NCBI RefSeq assembly: GCF_009905375.1
Contig: NC_133650.1
Coordinates: forward strand, 141,229,135 to 141,293,134
From: Apium graveolens
Lineage: Eukaryota > Streptophyta > Magnoliopsida > Apiales > Apiaceae
Direction: 5' to 3'
DNA: 64,000 nucleotides
Each line of letters starts with the position of its first letter. Positions within the stretch are counted from its first letter, which is position 1. The notes under the pieces are model-generated. The model was not told where the DNA came from. It searched no databases and saw only the letters and a list, made by a program, of their open reading frames with translations. The position numbers and the translations under genes were made by a program. This document shows, one piece after another, positions 44,411 to 56,832 of this stretch.

Positions 44411-45925
44411 ATTATAGGCGCTTGTGCCAAAGGAATACAGTGATGATGGTTAAAGCTGTGACGGTTGTATTATGGTTTGGAAGATTGACATTCCTTCTGA
44501 TGACTGTGCAGTACCCAACCGTAATAGTAGTGGGTAAAGGTTTAATTCGTGTAATCGCCATGAGCGGGCTATCTATCTCAGAAGGTACTATCTTGAGATA
44601 AGCCAGGACCATGTTTCAAAAAAAGGACTAGACGAACCTTTGAGTTAAGTCTTCTATTTAAGGCATATGATTAAGAATGGTATTAACCTGCTATCGTTGC
44701 TTTGATTGAAACTCTTCTGCAATTTTATCTGCTCCATGTCATGAAAGTACGTCAGAATTTGGAGTGTTCTTCATGAATTATGAATGGTGATTATGTTAAC
44801 TCCTTAGAAGAATTCTATACGACATGTATGGACTCCGTATGGTTAGATATTAAGATTTCATGGAAAGTAAATGACGACAGTAGGTCAGTGGTGGACCATA
44901 GTAATGCAGCAATGATTCGGCGAGTAATGAGCTGATTATAAGCATGAGAGTTGTATTGGAATGGATGTTGAGATTGAGTACCACTAATCGGGTCGCGTGG
45001 ACGTATAAGTTATCTTTGATAAAAAAACTAGGTCGATTATTTACCTATTGAATATTTATTCTTTCTTATCAATAGAGAGTCGTATTATTATACGAGGAAG
45101 GTTGCAGTGCAAGCATAGAATTCTAGTAACAATGATGTCTAGAATGAGATCCCAGATTCGATTTTCGATATCGAGGGAGTTTCAAAGGTGATTGTGTATA
45201 AGCTCGAGGAAGAGCATGGGTCCATAGAATGATGGACGGAATAGCGAAAATATTTAGGCATGTGAAATACGATGCTATAATACTTGATATTGATATAAAT
45301 ACATATATGTTTTGTTCTCCTATGACAAACCTCTATAGTTCAGAGGTAGATTCCAAGCCAGATATTTTATGGCAGTAAATTTTTTTACGTATATACAATT
45401 CTCTTCAGCTCGTTCTTTTCTCTTCTTTTCATTTCATGTACGCTGAGAAGAACAACCCTTCCAGAAGGGGAGGTATTGCCGAATGACTATCTATCTGTGT
45501 GATAGAAGCCTAGTAGGATACCACATGTTGTTTAATTGCTTGTCAAGTACTAAAGGCTGGCCACCTTCTGTACTAACTATGCAATAGAACAAGTGTTCAT
45601 GATCATAGTAATCTCTCAACAAATTCCTTTACTTCTATATGATTGATCAAATTTTGGAAAATAGAAACAGCTAAAAAAGGAGTAGTAAAGTTATGGTGGT
45701 ATTCGGAATGGAAACACATTCGTGATACTAAGGTGGGCGTGGTTATTAAAAGGTTATAGAACGCTAACGAGCAAAAGTATAACCAGCATAATATTAGGAA
45801 CGGAAGGTAGTAGCGATTACGAACTGGAAAAGAATGGGTATTGAGAAGCAAAAGCTCTAATGCTAGAAGCTATGATGAGAGTCTGTACAATAGAATTGAA
45901 AGAATTTAGAATGATCACTTAATGC
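44411..45925 (+). other. Degenerate internal region of element 2 (integrase remains likely)
   Basis: No clean domain was recognised. Weak integrase-core-like pieces may lie at 45590-45660 (an FWK-like word after PVFMI). The segment conserved among long-LTR elements is at 45481-45530, followed by AAAGGCTGGCCACCTTCTGT (45550-45570). Confidence 0.45.
45481..45530 (+). other. Conserved internal segment, element 2 copy
   Basis: TATCTATCTGTGTGATAGAA is followed by GCCTAGTAGGATACCACATG. The segment is shared with elements 1, 4 and 5. No clear reading frame is conserved among the copies. Confidence 0.6.
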
Positions 45926-46604
45926 GGATTGAGTTTTCTCACGATAATAGATCGTATGTCAGGTATCAAGATGTCGTCTTATGAGATTTTTGAGGGAAGA
46001 CAATGTCGATCTCCCTTATGTTAGGATGAAGTTGTAGAGCGCAAGATGCTCGGACCCGCAGTAGTCCAAAGGACCAGGGATATAATAGATCTAATCAGAG
46101 GACGGCTGGTAGTAACCCAAGATGGACATAAGAGGTATGCTGATTTGACTCAAAAGACAAAGAGTATGAAATAGGGGACCTAGTAATGTTATAGGTACCC
46201 CTTGGAAAGGATTGATGAGGTTCGGAAAGAAAGGAAAGCTAAGTCTACAATTTGTTGGACCCTTGGATATATTAAGACATATTGGGAAGTTAGCATATGA
46301 GCTAGCCCTACCCCCGAACATGTAGCAAGTTCATAACGTGTTCCACATATCAATGTTAAGGAAGTGTAATTTGGATGTCAGACAAATAGGGGCATATGAG
46401 CGCATAGACATGCAACCAGACGTAACCCACGTGGAGCAACCAGGAAAGGTTATATATCAAAAAGGAACAAGTGCTTAGGAGAAGGGTTATCAAACTAGTC
46501 AGAGTTTGATGATAGAACCATAATGTGGGAAAATTTACTGGATAGTTAGAAAGTGCAATGCTAAGAGAGTATCCCTATTCATTTTCTACCTAATTCCGGG
46601 ACAG
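45926..46604 (+). pseudogene. Integrase C-terminus and chromodomain-like tail, element 2
   Basis: MRIEFSHDNRSYVRYQDV-like residues begin the block, followed by GRQCRSPL, a DEVVERKMLGPAVVQRTRDII stretch in parts, SPWKGLMRFGKKGKLSLQ and KLAYELALPPNM. VFHISMLRKCNLDVRQIGAY and ERIDMQPDVTHVEQPG follow, as in Tekay/Del-type chromodomain tails. Stops near 45991, 46013 and 46322 and frame changes after 46455 disable it. Confidence 0.78.
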
Positions 46605-46626
46605 AATCCTTTTAAGGATGGGAGAC
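46605..46626 (+). promoter_or_regulatory. Polypurine tract of element 2
   Basis: TTTTAAGGATGGGAGAC precedes the 3' LTR. Element 1 has AAGGAGGGGAGAC in the same place. Confidence 0.75.
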
Positions 46627-49600
46627 TGTAATAACCCCAATTTTTGGAATTTTTGAAACCCTTATGAATAGTGTTTTGCTGATTATGGTGAATAAGAAAA
46701 CTTTCCATGCCACACTATGTAGGGGTTCTTCTATTGTTATTCTGAGATCTTATTAGTACTTTATATGGGATATAAGTGTATGTAAAGATCGTCAGAATCC
46801 AAATTCGAACACTTTGATTTTTCCCGAAAATCCACCAGATACCGAAAGAATTGAGTATAAAGGAACAGGATAAAAAGGATTTAAATTCAAGGATTATAAG
46901 AGAGGATCATAAAAGGAATATAATGTACTGAGAAAGGTTAAGGAAACCTAAGTAATAAGATCCCGGGTATGATCCCTCAAACGATAAACGAAAATGAAAG
47001 TTAAGCGAACCGCATAACAGATCATCGGTCATTAGCCAAGTAATTAGAAGCTAATCAAAGAGGTTAGTGAGGATGATGTCATCAAACCAATAAGAAGAGG
47101 ACAAGTGTGGGAGGATGACATAACAAGGTGACATAAGCATGACAAAAAGGAAATGTGTTGTTGGTTGATTTTTGGCCATGCAAAAGTTACCATGGTTAAA
47201 AGGTAATTAAGGAAAACAAAACAAAACAAAACAAACAAGCAAAACAAATCACAAAACATAAAGTTGACTTCATTATTCAAGAAGAAGCTCTCGGCCTCTT
47301 TTCATTTTCAAAGGAAAGAAAAATCCAAAACCAAGATCCAAGCTTTGTTAAATCATGAGGTAATTATCCAAGGTTCCTTATGCATAAATATAGTTATCCT
47401 ATAAGTTTGAGCTTCAAATTCATTCACAATCTCTTCCTAAAAATCATGGAAGAAGAGGGTGAATAGTGTTTTTCAAGAACTTAAATTTTTGTTCTTGAGT
47501 TTTTGTTTAGATTAACCTTGGATAAGGACTTTTAAGGGTGATTCCAAGCCAATTACTTGATTCTCCACTCTCCAAGGAAGGTATAACCCCTCCAAACCCT
47601 AAATTTACTTTGAGTATTAGGTTTAGTTTTGTTGTTATGGTTCATGAGAAGCATGATTCTTGTAGACTTAGAGTGTGATTTGTTTTGTAATGAGTTGGAG
47701 TTGTAATTCTTGGATTATTGATTAATGAACTTAAGTATAGTTTTAATTCATGTTTGAGAATAATATAAATTGGATAACTTGAGGTGTTGGGGCTGTTGTA
47801 GTATGATATGGATGGATTTTGGTTGTATGAATGAATTTGGTTGATTGGTGGTTGGTTTGGAGTAGAATAAAAATTGGTAATCGCGTAAACATAGCCGTCG
47901 TAATGTCTGATTTACTTTAGACTGTTTTTGTTCTTAACATCAGGACCCGAGAACTCACTTTTAGGTTTTGACAATTTCCATGATTATAAAGTTCATGTTA
48001 CGAGCTTCGTTTTGATATGTGATTCATTTGAATCCGATATACGGTTTAGGAGAAACGACCGTTTTAAGTAACGGCATTTCGCGAACGAACCATTACCCCT
48101 CGCCTTACTTTGAAACATAGGTTAAAGACCTTAAAGGACTAATTGGAGTATGAAACATTTATGTGAAGTGTATTATGCAGTTGGTAAGGCACTCGCGAAA
48201 GAATCGCCTTAAAACCCTTAATCGTTAATTTAGTAAAAATGGTGGAGCCGAGGGTACTCGAGCGACTTTTGTGAATCGTTAAGCGCAAAAGCGAACGTTA
48301 GGGTCTAATTGGTTAAAGTATAGATTCTTAAGCGACTTTGGTTTAATTCCAACTTATATGTGATTTATAGGTTACCAGACTCATCCCAGGACTTTTACCA
48401 CCCCCAGTCGCTCAGGCAAGTTTTCTACCCGTTGTACTGTTGTTGTGATGTATATATGTATATGCATTATCTTGATAGATGCATGTTGGTTAATTAGCAA
48501 ATTTTGCGATATATTGAAGCATGCTGATATGGTATATATATGCATGTTTGTTTCGTAATCTGGTTATCTATCTGTTGATTTCAATTGCTTATAAGTTGCA
48601 TAATACCTATGCTAGAAATAAGCAGTAGTTACGTATACCCTTAGTATAGGGGACCCAAAGGCGAACATTTTTCTAAACCGGGAGTCGATGTTCCCGAGTA
48701 TAATATATATATTTATATATATATATATATTGATATAGTTTTCAAAACTATTAATCGAATAAGGTTTATTCGATAACTTTATTTTATTTAATGAATATTA
48801 TTTTGAATATTCATTCGAGGACTTATGACTCCGCTTACTTTATTTAATGAATATTATTTTTGAATATTCATTCAAGGACTTATGACTCCGCTTATTTTAT
48901 TAAATAATATTCTTTATTTTATTAAAGAATAATGTTTCGATAATCAAACTTATTTTCGATTATTCAAATAAAGATCATACTTTCGTATAAGTATATCTTT
49001 GGTTATTAATATTCATTTCAAGTATGAGTTTTAAAACTTTTACTTCAATTATTTTTATAAGGATTATCCTTATGGGAATATTATTTAAATAATAATATTC
49101 AGATATTTTCTAATATATCGGGACTGATTTATTTCATTAAATCAGCATTACTCCAAACATTCTTAAAAATGTTTTCGAGTCTTCAAAATGATTTTAAAAG
49201 TTAGAGCGGATCCCAAAACTCGTTTTCAAATTTAAGATCTTCCTTTTGAAGGAGACTTGAATATTCGCTCAAAAAACTTGGGGATCCAGCTCTGTGGTGT
49301 ATTTTATATTCGCAATGTGGTTGCTGTTTTGAGACAACAATTTGATTACTTGCCCAATGTTCGGGAAGTAAGTCCATCTGATTGAGTCGGCATAAGCGAT
49401 AGGCCGGGGTACGGTCTATGAAGGTGTAAGAGGCTGGGTAACAGTCCATCCAAGCGTGAGTGGCCGGGTAACGGTCTAGCGCGAGGTCCTAATGCGGCCA
49501 GGGTGATGACCGGCGAGGAATTCATCCATCTACAGTAGAAAAGGTTACTTATTGGTATCTTTGCCTGATCAGCAAGATATCGGGTTTATGCCAAAATTCT

Positions 49601-49685
49601 TTTCTTTCCAAATTCATTGGATATTGCAACTCTGTTCATACTTTACATGACAGAGATTTTCAGGAAATGAGTGGGAGTTATATAT

Positions 49686-49739
<54 letters not shown>

Positions 49740-50693
49740 GGACTTAATGAAGTATCTCGTAACTTTATTTCATTCAATAATATTTCAAAGATTGAATCTA
49801 TTCAAGTCTTATCTTGTAGTCTCATCTGTGTGATGAACTTTTGAAACTGATTATAACTTGAATGGTGGTAGTTCAAGTAGTATTCGGAAAAGATATAAGT
49901 ATATTGGAGTATCTTGTAACTTCATCTTTTAAACTTATATCTAGTAAATGATTATCTTATGCATGTCAAAGATTTTCAGAAAAACGTTGAGACAAGGTTG
50001 GATATATGAGATCACCTTGCAACGATATTTTTATACAGTTATAAACTGGAACTCTTTGTATATTATACATGTCAGAGGATTTCAAAGATTGTAAAAAGTA
50101 TATATGTATATATACTGAATATTTTGTGACTTGGTCGCGTTAAGATATCAGCTTGGTTCATTTCTTCTTGACCAAGACTTTCATGAGTACTATGAGAATG
50201 CTCATATATTGTTAATCATTATACATATTATTTTGGTGGGCTTGTTGCTCACCCTTGCTTTCTTCTTTCATCACACAACAACAGATAGAAAAGATGAACA
50301 AGACCAAGCTTCCAATTCGCAAGCAGTTAGAAAATGTTCCGCAGTTTTCTGGAAGCGTTGATGCCGCCGTAGCTGAGGTAGGAGCTACCAATAGGCTAGG
50401 TTTTCAACTATTGATGAACCGGACTTATGTATAATATGAATTGTAATAATGGCAAGGAATATGTAAATTATTCAGAAACCCTTTTAAGGTGTAACGGTTT
50501 ATAATTATGGAATAAAATGACTTGTGTTATTTTTGGTATTCATCTGTGAGACTATAACTTGTGGTGTGTGTGTGTGTGTATATTGTGGGGTCACAGTACG
50601 CAGTAGTTGGTTGACTGTTAAGATTAAGTATTGATAAGGGAAATGGAACTCGTGACAACCCGAATCCCCGACCCCGGATTAGGGGGTGTTACA
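46627..50693 (+). repeat. 3' LTR of element 2 (4,067 bp)
   Basis: This matches 26090-30109. The extra length comes largely from a TA microsatellite at about 49683-49736. The near-palindrome lies at 50235-50253. No gene is present; 50131-50361 begins at a TTG and lacks an ATG. Confidence 0.95.
49683..49736. repeat. (TA)n microsatellite in the 3' LTR of element 2
   Basis: About 50 bp of TA dinucleotides, against roughly 22 bp at the same place in the 5' LTR (29134-29156). Confidence 0.9.
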
Positions 50694-51195
50694 AAGACCA
50701 TCAGAGATAAAGCAAGAATTTTTTGTTCAAGAGTTACAGAATTCATTCCTAGTATTGTTGAAAATGATGGAAGTGAAATTCCAATGAAGTAGAATTCTGC
50801 TAAGCTTGAAGAGATTCTGAAAGAGAAATGTCTGTGCTACAATGAAGATTCTTCTCATCCTAGGGTAATAAGACTGAATGATGGTTTAGAAAGAAATAAT
50901 ATCTCTGCTTTAAGGACTGCAATCTACCAGATTGGAAGTTAGAATGAAGAGATAGAGCAAGTCAAGACTACAATATCTCAAGTCCTGAGGATTAAAGAAG
51001 AAAAGCTGATATCAAGCTTTGTCTAGAATCATTTTGGATTCAGATTGACTCAGTGAGATTGGTAAAAGCTACAAGGATTGTAAGTTGTAGTTAGTTATCT
51101 AGTTAAACTCTTATTTGCATTTGTATTTAAATGTTTTTGACATCATCAAATCTATTAACTTGTATATTTTGCTTAATTTACAAGTTGGGGGAGAT
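50694..51195 (+). pseudogene. End of the env-like extra gene and PPT of the old copia element
   Basis: After TSD aagac the frame of 26035-26089 continues to a TAG at 50790. Further in-frame stops lie at 50940 and 51024, so about 100 more codons are recognisable with breaks. The non-coding end follows and finishes in the polypurine tract TTGGGGGAGAT just before the LTR at 51196. Confidence 0.7.
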
Positions 51196-51740
51196 TGTAA
51201 GATATATGTGAGATGTCATGTCTAATATGATTTCTGTTTAGTTTTCAGAACATAACAACAGGACAAATCAAGACTTACTATAATCAGGACTTACTGGAAG
51301 TCAGAACTTAATATCAAAACTTAAGTGCAGAAAGAATTTCATATAAGGAAGGAAGCTGATTTACAGTAGAAGATCGAAACTAAAACAAAATAAGATATGT
51401 ATGGAAAGAGTTAGAAGACTGGAAGACTTGTAGAAGATATCTGATTGATATATTTTAGGAGACAGAATTATATTCCATATCAATTAGAAGTTATCTTGTA
51501 AATGTGTATTATATAAACACAGACTTAGGGTTTACACAATATGTGTTATAATTATCGAGAAGATTATACATTGTAACCTAGCAGCTCTTAGTGATATTTG
51601 CTCATCACTGAGAGAGAACAGTTCTATTGTAACAGAGTTTATCATATTGAATATATCTGTTTACTGTTACTTGTATTCAAAATCGATTTGATTGTAATAA
51701 CACTGTATTCAACCCCCTTCTACAGTGGTGTGATCTAACA
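51196..51740 (+). repeat. LTR of the old copia element (545 bp)
   Basis: It starts TGTAAGATATATGTGAGATG and ends TGATCTAACA; the second copy starts TGTTAGAT, giving an 8-base inverted end pair TGTTAGAT/ATCTAACA. The TATA box TATATAA lies at 51510-51516. It follows a PPT directly, so it is the 3' LTR or one copy of it. Confidence 0.85.
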
Positions 51741-52265
51741 CTAAGGATTAAAGAAGAAAAGCTGATATCAAGCTTTGTCAAGAATCATTATGGATTCAGA
51801 TTGACTCAGTAAGATTGGTAAAAGCTACAAGGACTGTAAGTTATAGTTAGTTATCTAGTTAAACTCTTATTGCATTTGTACTTAAATGTTTTTGACATCA
51901 TCAAATCTATTAACTTGTATATTTTACATAATTTACAAGTTGGGGGAGATTGTTAGATATATTTGAGATGTCATTTCTAATATGATTTGTGTTTAGTTTT
52001 CAGAACTTAACAACAGGACAAATCAGGATTTACTGAAATCAGGACTTACTGGAAGTCTGAACTTAATATCAGAACTTCAGGTCATATCAGAACTTAAGTA
52101 CGGGAAGACTTTCATATAAGGAAGGAAGTTGATTTATAGTACAAGATCGAAACTAAAACATAAGAAGATATGCATGGAAAGAGTTAGAAGACTGGAAGAC
52201 TTGTAGAAGATATCTGATTGATGTATTTTAGGAGACAGAATTATATTCCATATAATTAGAAGTTA
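51741..52265 (+). repeat. Duplicated copia 3' end plus truncated second LTR
   Basis: 51744-51950 repeats 50988-51195 (end of extra gene and PPT), and 51951-52265 repeats the first ~315 bp of the LTR before ending abruptly. The unit is 756 bp. In this copy the extra gene reads through the site of the stop at 51024 to a TAA about 12 codons later. Confidence 0.85.
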
Positions 52266-52367
52266 TAGCCGGTTAATTTATTTACCAGAGTGTAGAAACA
52301 TCCCTCACGGATTTATATATGAATATACATTTCCCCGAATATCGTGTGTTCCTTATTTCACTGTTCC
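52266..52367. other. Unassigned 100-bp spacer
   Basis: This lies between the truncated copia LTR and element 4. Nothing is recognisable. Its last five bases, gttcc, are the left TSD candidate of element 4; the right copy is not in the window. Confidence 0.5.
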
Positions 52368-55300
52368 TGTAACAACCTCAAATACAGGGTTAGAGGATTT
52401 GGTTATCATAATGAAATCTTAATCCAAAACAACATGTTTAATCAATAAATAAATGCCAGTAGAAGATATTTAGCATCTATGCCCCCAATTAATTTAAGAT
52501 CTTTTAAGGTTATAGTTCTAGAAACAAGAATTCTAAATTCCATAAATAAATTTTTCACTTTCTTTTCAAACTCTTTTCAATAATTCCCAAACTCAAACGT
52601 AACCCACTAGTATAACTTCGAAAAGAAGTATACTAGACCAACGATTCAATACATAACTAATACATATATAAGTACAACTTTATACAATAGAACTCACTAG
52701 TCCACAAACCCTGGATCAACCACCTTTCAAAAGCTTCTTCTTTGCTTTCTCGAATTACACGGTTAAACAGCGCAAGCTAATCCTCACTGGAAGGTTAAAA
52801 TAACAGGCAAGTATGAGCGAAAGAAATGCTCAGCAAGTTTAGTATAACATAAATATGGTCCTTCTGATATAAAAACCGACATCTGCAATATAGCAGAACA
52901 TTTAAAATTATAATTGTTGAATCAGAAAATTTAGTAACGAATCGGATAATTGTTTCTTAATTGTATTCAAAGCCTTTTTGATAATTTTGAGTGAAATGCT
53001 TCAACAATGCTTTGAATTTTGACGAGAATAAAACTCGTAAAACAGTATTTACAAAAATATCATAAACAACAATAAAAGGAACCAGTGATTATGGGACTGA
53101 ATCATAAACTTTATTCAAAACTCAACTCCTAAAATCAATACTCATTTTGATGTCATATCAAATTAGATATCAATATGAACTTCGATGCTCACAACATCCC
53201 ATACTGAAGTCAACATCAATCATCTCTATTAATACCACTTTTGATATTTAACAACATATTAAGTATCAATAAAAATCAGAAACTGAATCGAAGCTGTATT
53301 TCACCTTTTATCCAAAACCAAAATATTTGATAAATCATTTATTATATAATTATCAAAAGCAATATAATAATTTAGATTGGAATCCTCGAACGACGGTGTG
53401 TTGCCGCCGGTGATCAGCCGCGGAGCAACACCGGTATGCCGAAGTATATCCAACTAAACAAAGGGTACCCAAGGCACATATTTCCCTAACAAGGTATTAT
53501 ATCCTGTATAATACATAGCTCATGCTGGACCGCCTCCATGGAATCTTACGCAACCATCCAATCTTAAAACATTTTATTGAAAGGGGCCATAATAATTGAC
53601 ACCCTTATAAATTTTTATTCCCTCATTCACTTGGGTAGGAATACTCGCAACCAAATCATTTCCCAAAATACAAAACATTTATAAATCCTTTAATTTGATA
53701 AGTAAAACTACTTAACTATTCTATAACATAAAATAACAGAAGAGTACTTGCATAATAAGCATTTAATTCAGCAATATGTAAAACATTTATTTATTTTTAA
53801 CTGAGAATAGAAAAGCAATACTTGCATAATCATAAACAGTTTGATATGAAAAGCATTGAACTATTCTGTAATTAGAAGAGCGTAGAAAACTTGTCTTTGG
53901 TTTTTAGTAATTAGCCACACTCGCAGTAACATAAACATCTCAGCCTGACATCTCAACATATCACCGTCTTTCAATTTCAACAATTCACTGGTATGCTGCT
54001 CCTGCGATTGGTAGAAGCCAGATATCCAATACCATTCCATTTCAATATTTCCAATATCTGGTCCTGATCAATTCGAACGATCCGCATCAATAATTAAAAG
54101 ATACAACTTTAATCATCTAACGGATAATTATTCGACGATCTGCGCGTCAAAACCATATCGTCTACCCATATGATAGCCCACATACAAAGAAAATAGTCAA
54201 ATATAAGACTTTTGACCCACGTACGCACGTAATTTACATAGCACGTAAATATATAACTCACGTATCATATAATTCAAATTACGCATGACTCGGTTCATTA
54301 AAAGATTCGACTCGGTATGTTTAAAACTGAAGTCGGGTAAAAATATGATATATCGCTCATTAATAAGCTTAGAATGACTCGCAAAATAAGAAAACTTTCG
54401 AAACAAAAGAATTTGTGTCTCAAAAGTTTTTTTTAATAGAAGTAGAATATTTTTCTGAGTCTAGACGCGTTCATTTCGAATTAAATGGAAGAACGGTCAA
54501 TTTATTACGAATAAAATAAGAATAAATCAATTAATAAAAATTTTAATTGAATATTCAATACATTTATATAATTTTAGAAGCTCAAAATAATTTTAGAATA
54601 TTATTTTCCTCAATTATAAATAATTACACTTCATTCAACTTTTTACAAATAAAATTAATTGATGAAATGAATTAATCAATTAATTAAATGAATAAATAAT
54701 TAATCAAACAAATTATAAATAATTAAATCAAATTCTGATTTTCAAAAATAATAAAAGATAATAATTTGAAATTGAAATAAACATTTTAGAATTTTTTTTC
54801 GAAATAACGTCTTTATAAAATGGACTTTTCCTGGGATCATAACCCCTCAAAATCAATCCAAAACAATATAATCGAACTATATTCTAATAAAATTAATAAA
54901 TTTAAAACACACAATAATTTATATTTGCACATATAAACATGCCATAAATGAAAAAAATGGCCACCTAAATAAAAATTCGGACTAAAGGTGACTTCTCCAA
55001 CAACTTCTAAAAATTACGAAATAAATATATAAACACTAAAATGCTATAATATACACAAGTACGAAAGCGGAATTTCGAAATCGTTACCCAAAATAAATTA
55101 TGATCATCCCGAAGAGAATATCCGATTTTCGAAAAATATCTCTAGAAAAATCCGAAATTAATAGCCATTAACATACACACGCAGAAACAAAATATGGATT
55201 AATCAACGCCGTCAAACTCCTTTTCTACGCCCCGAAAATAAAATAAAATCGAAAATATGCTCCGCAAATTATTTCCTCGAAACCTTGCAATATATATACC

Positions 55301-56832
55301 TATGCGTAGGTATCGAAGTGCTGATTATTTATATATATATCAGTTGAAATTTGGACGGACGATTTGTAAGATATGAATTTTTGAAAATTAAAAGTATAAA
55401 ACAGGGAGAGACAGAAGAGACAGAAGGGAGAGAGAAGAAGAGGTAAAGGAAATGAAAGGAAAAACGATAAGGGGGCAAGGAATGCGGGTGGAGGGAGGGG
55501 GAGGGGGTTACGTGGCAGTGGGGGTGGGCTATTTTGGCCACGCTTTGATGTTTTTTCTAACAAACAGCTTAAATTGACACGCAACACTGAAATTCTGAGA
55601 ATTGAACACGTATTTTTTTTTGGATTGACATGTACCTCCTGGTAGCCTATTTCTCTCCCGCTTGTTGTGCTATAACGGTATAATTTACGGATAAAAATAC
55701 ATCAAAATAATTCCGAAATAATTTTAAAATTTCTCAAATATTTGAAAACTAATACAATATAAAATTCGTAATTTTTAAAACATTTTTGGATCGCGCATCA
55801 CACCCGCATTTTACGATTTAACGAACAAACGTGTTGGTGAATTTAATCCGAAAAATTTCCGATTTTTTTTAAAATTCTCAAAATATTCAAAACTTAAAAA
55901 AATATAAGTTTCATGATTTTTGAAATATTCTGGAATTTAATACTGAATTTATACTTATATATCTGATCCAAAAATAGATTACTTAGCCGCTAAGTAACTA
56001 TAAAAATGTTATAATTTAATACCCAATTTGGATAATTGTCAAAATCGAGCTTCTTATAAAACACCCTATGAGAATATATAATGTAAAACTATCCTGTCTC
56101 TTGAGAATATGGGTTTTATTGATCTACCGAAATGATTATCGTGTCGAAAATTTTGCGTCGGGACTTGTACGGGTCAAACCGTACTCCAGATCGAAAAAGT
56201 AAAAACACGTAAAATGTTCAGAATAATCAAATTATTTTAGGAAGGAGTTTTCCGAAGAGTTCCGGGTTGTAAAAACGCAAAAATGGTTGAAGTTAGATGA
56301 TTCCCTACTTTATAAAATAGTTTTATAATTACTCAGAAAATAATTATTAAATCTATAAATCCTTATAAAATCATATAACAATCCAAAAATTACCAGAAAA
56401 ATACCATAATTATCTATACTTTATTCTAGACATATTAAAAATCAAAATACTTACACTATATCACATATAAACACCCAAATATATATATATCAATCATCAT
56501 ATAATTCACCAAAATTTCCATAATAATCGGATAATAATTATTTATTAATAAAAATAATTGCACAATATTTCCTGGATATTACAAAACAATTTCAATTTAC
56601 CGATATCAATAAGATCGTCTTTCAAATAACTTTTGAAAATAATACATTTAAGTAAATATTTTTAAAAATTAACAAGGATCGATATAACACTTAACAATTA
56701 CCAATTACCATTTAATAATACCAACTCGTCAAACATGAATAAAATATCCACTATTTTATCCCTTCTAAATCATAAAAGCACATATATATTCAAATAATAA
56801 TTATAATAATTCTAAAAATACGGGATATTACA
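52368..56832 (-). repeat. 3' LTR of element 4 (4,465 bp)
   Basis: It is bounded by TGTAACAACC and GGATATTACA, and its first ~1.1 kb matches 58268-59378. A GC-rich hairpin lies at 53394-53433. The purine-rich block 55386-55510 (CT-rich on the sense strand) may lie just after the transcription start, since an AT-rich TATATATATAAATAA (minus) sits at 55327-55343. No gene was recognised; the frames 55300-55587 and 55329-55541 come from the low-complexity block. Confidence 0.88.
53394..53433 (-). other. GC-rich hairpin in the LTR of element 4
   Basis: CGGTGTGTTGC (53394-53404) pairs with GCAACACCG (53425-53433) with a two-base bulge, around a GCCGGTGATCAGCCGCGG core. The second LTR has it at 59300-59339 with a few changes. 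The surroundings are strongly AT-rich. Confidence 0.65.

Larger units (their letters stand above)
26090..50693 (+). mobile_element. Element 2: non-autonomous Ty3/gypsy chromovirus-type retrotransposon, same family as element 1
   Basis: TSD aagac lies at 26085-26089 and 50694-50698. The order is 5' LTR 26090-30109, PBS, internal domain split by a Tat element (31002-41928), PPT, and 3' LTR 46627-50693. The internal domain without the insertion is about 5.59 kb, against 5.58 kb in element 1, with the same block order. The LTRs start TGTAATAACC and end in GTNTTACA. The sequence is clearly diverged from element 1, so the two belong to different subfamilies. Confidence 0.93.

Noticed and set aside
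5116..50693. A 45-kb DNA transposon with long terminal inverted repeats (TGTAACACCCCC ... GGGGGTGTTACA).
   Set aside because: The two ends belong to different LTR elements. Each has its own LTR pair, PBS, PPT and distinct 5-bp TSD (ttacc, aagac), with 60 bp of older sequence between them.
55300..55587. Pro/Leu-rich minus-strand frame in the LTR of element 4.
   Set aside because: It comes from a purine/pyrimidine low-complexity block, probably an untranslated leader.
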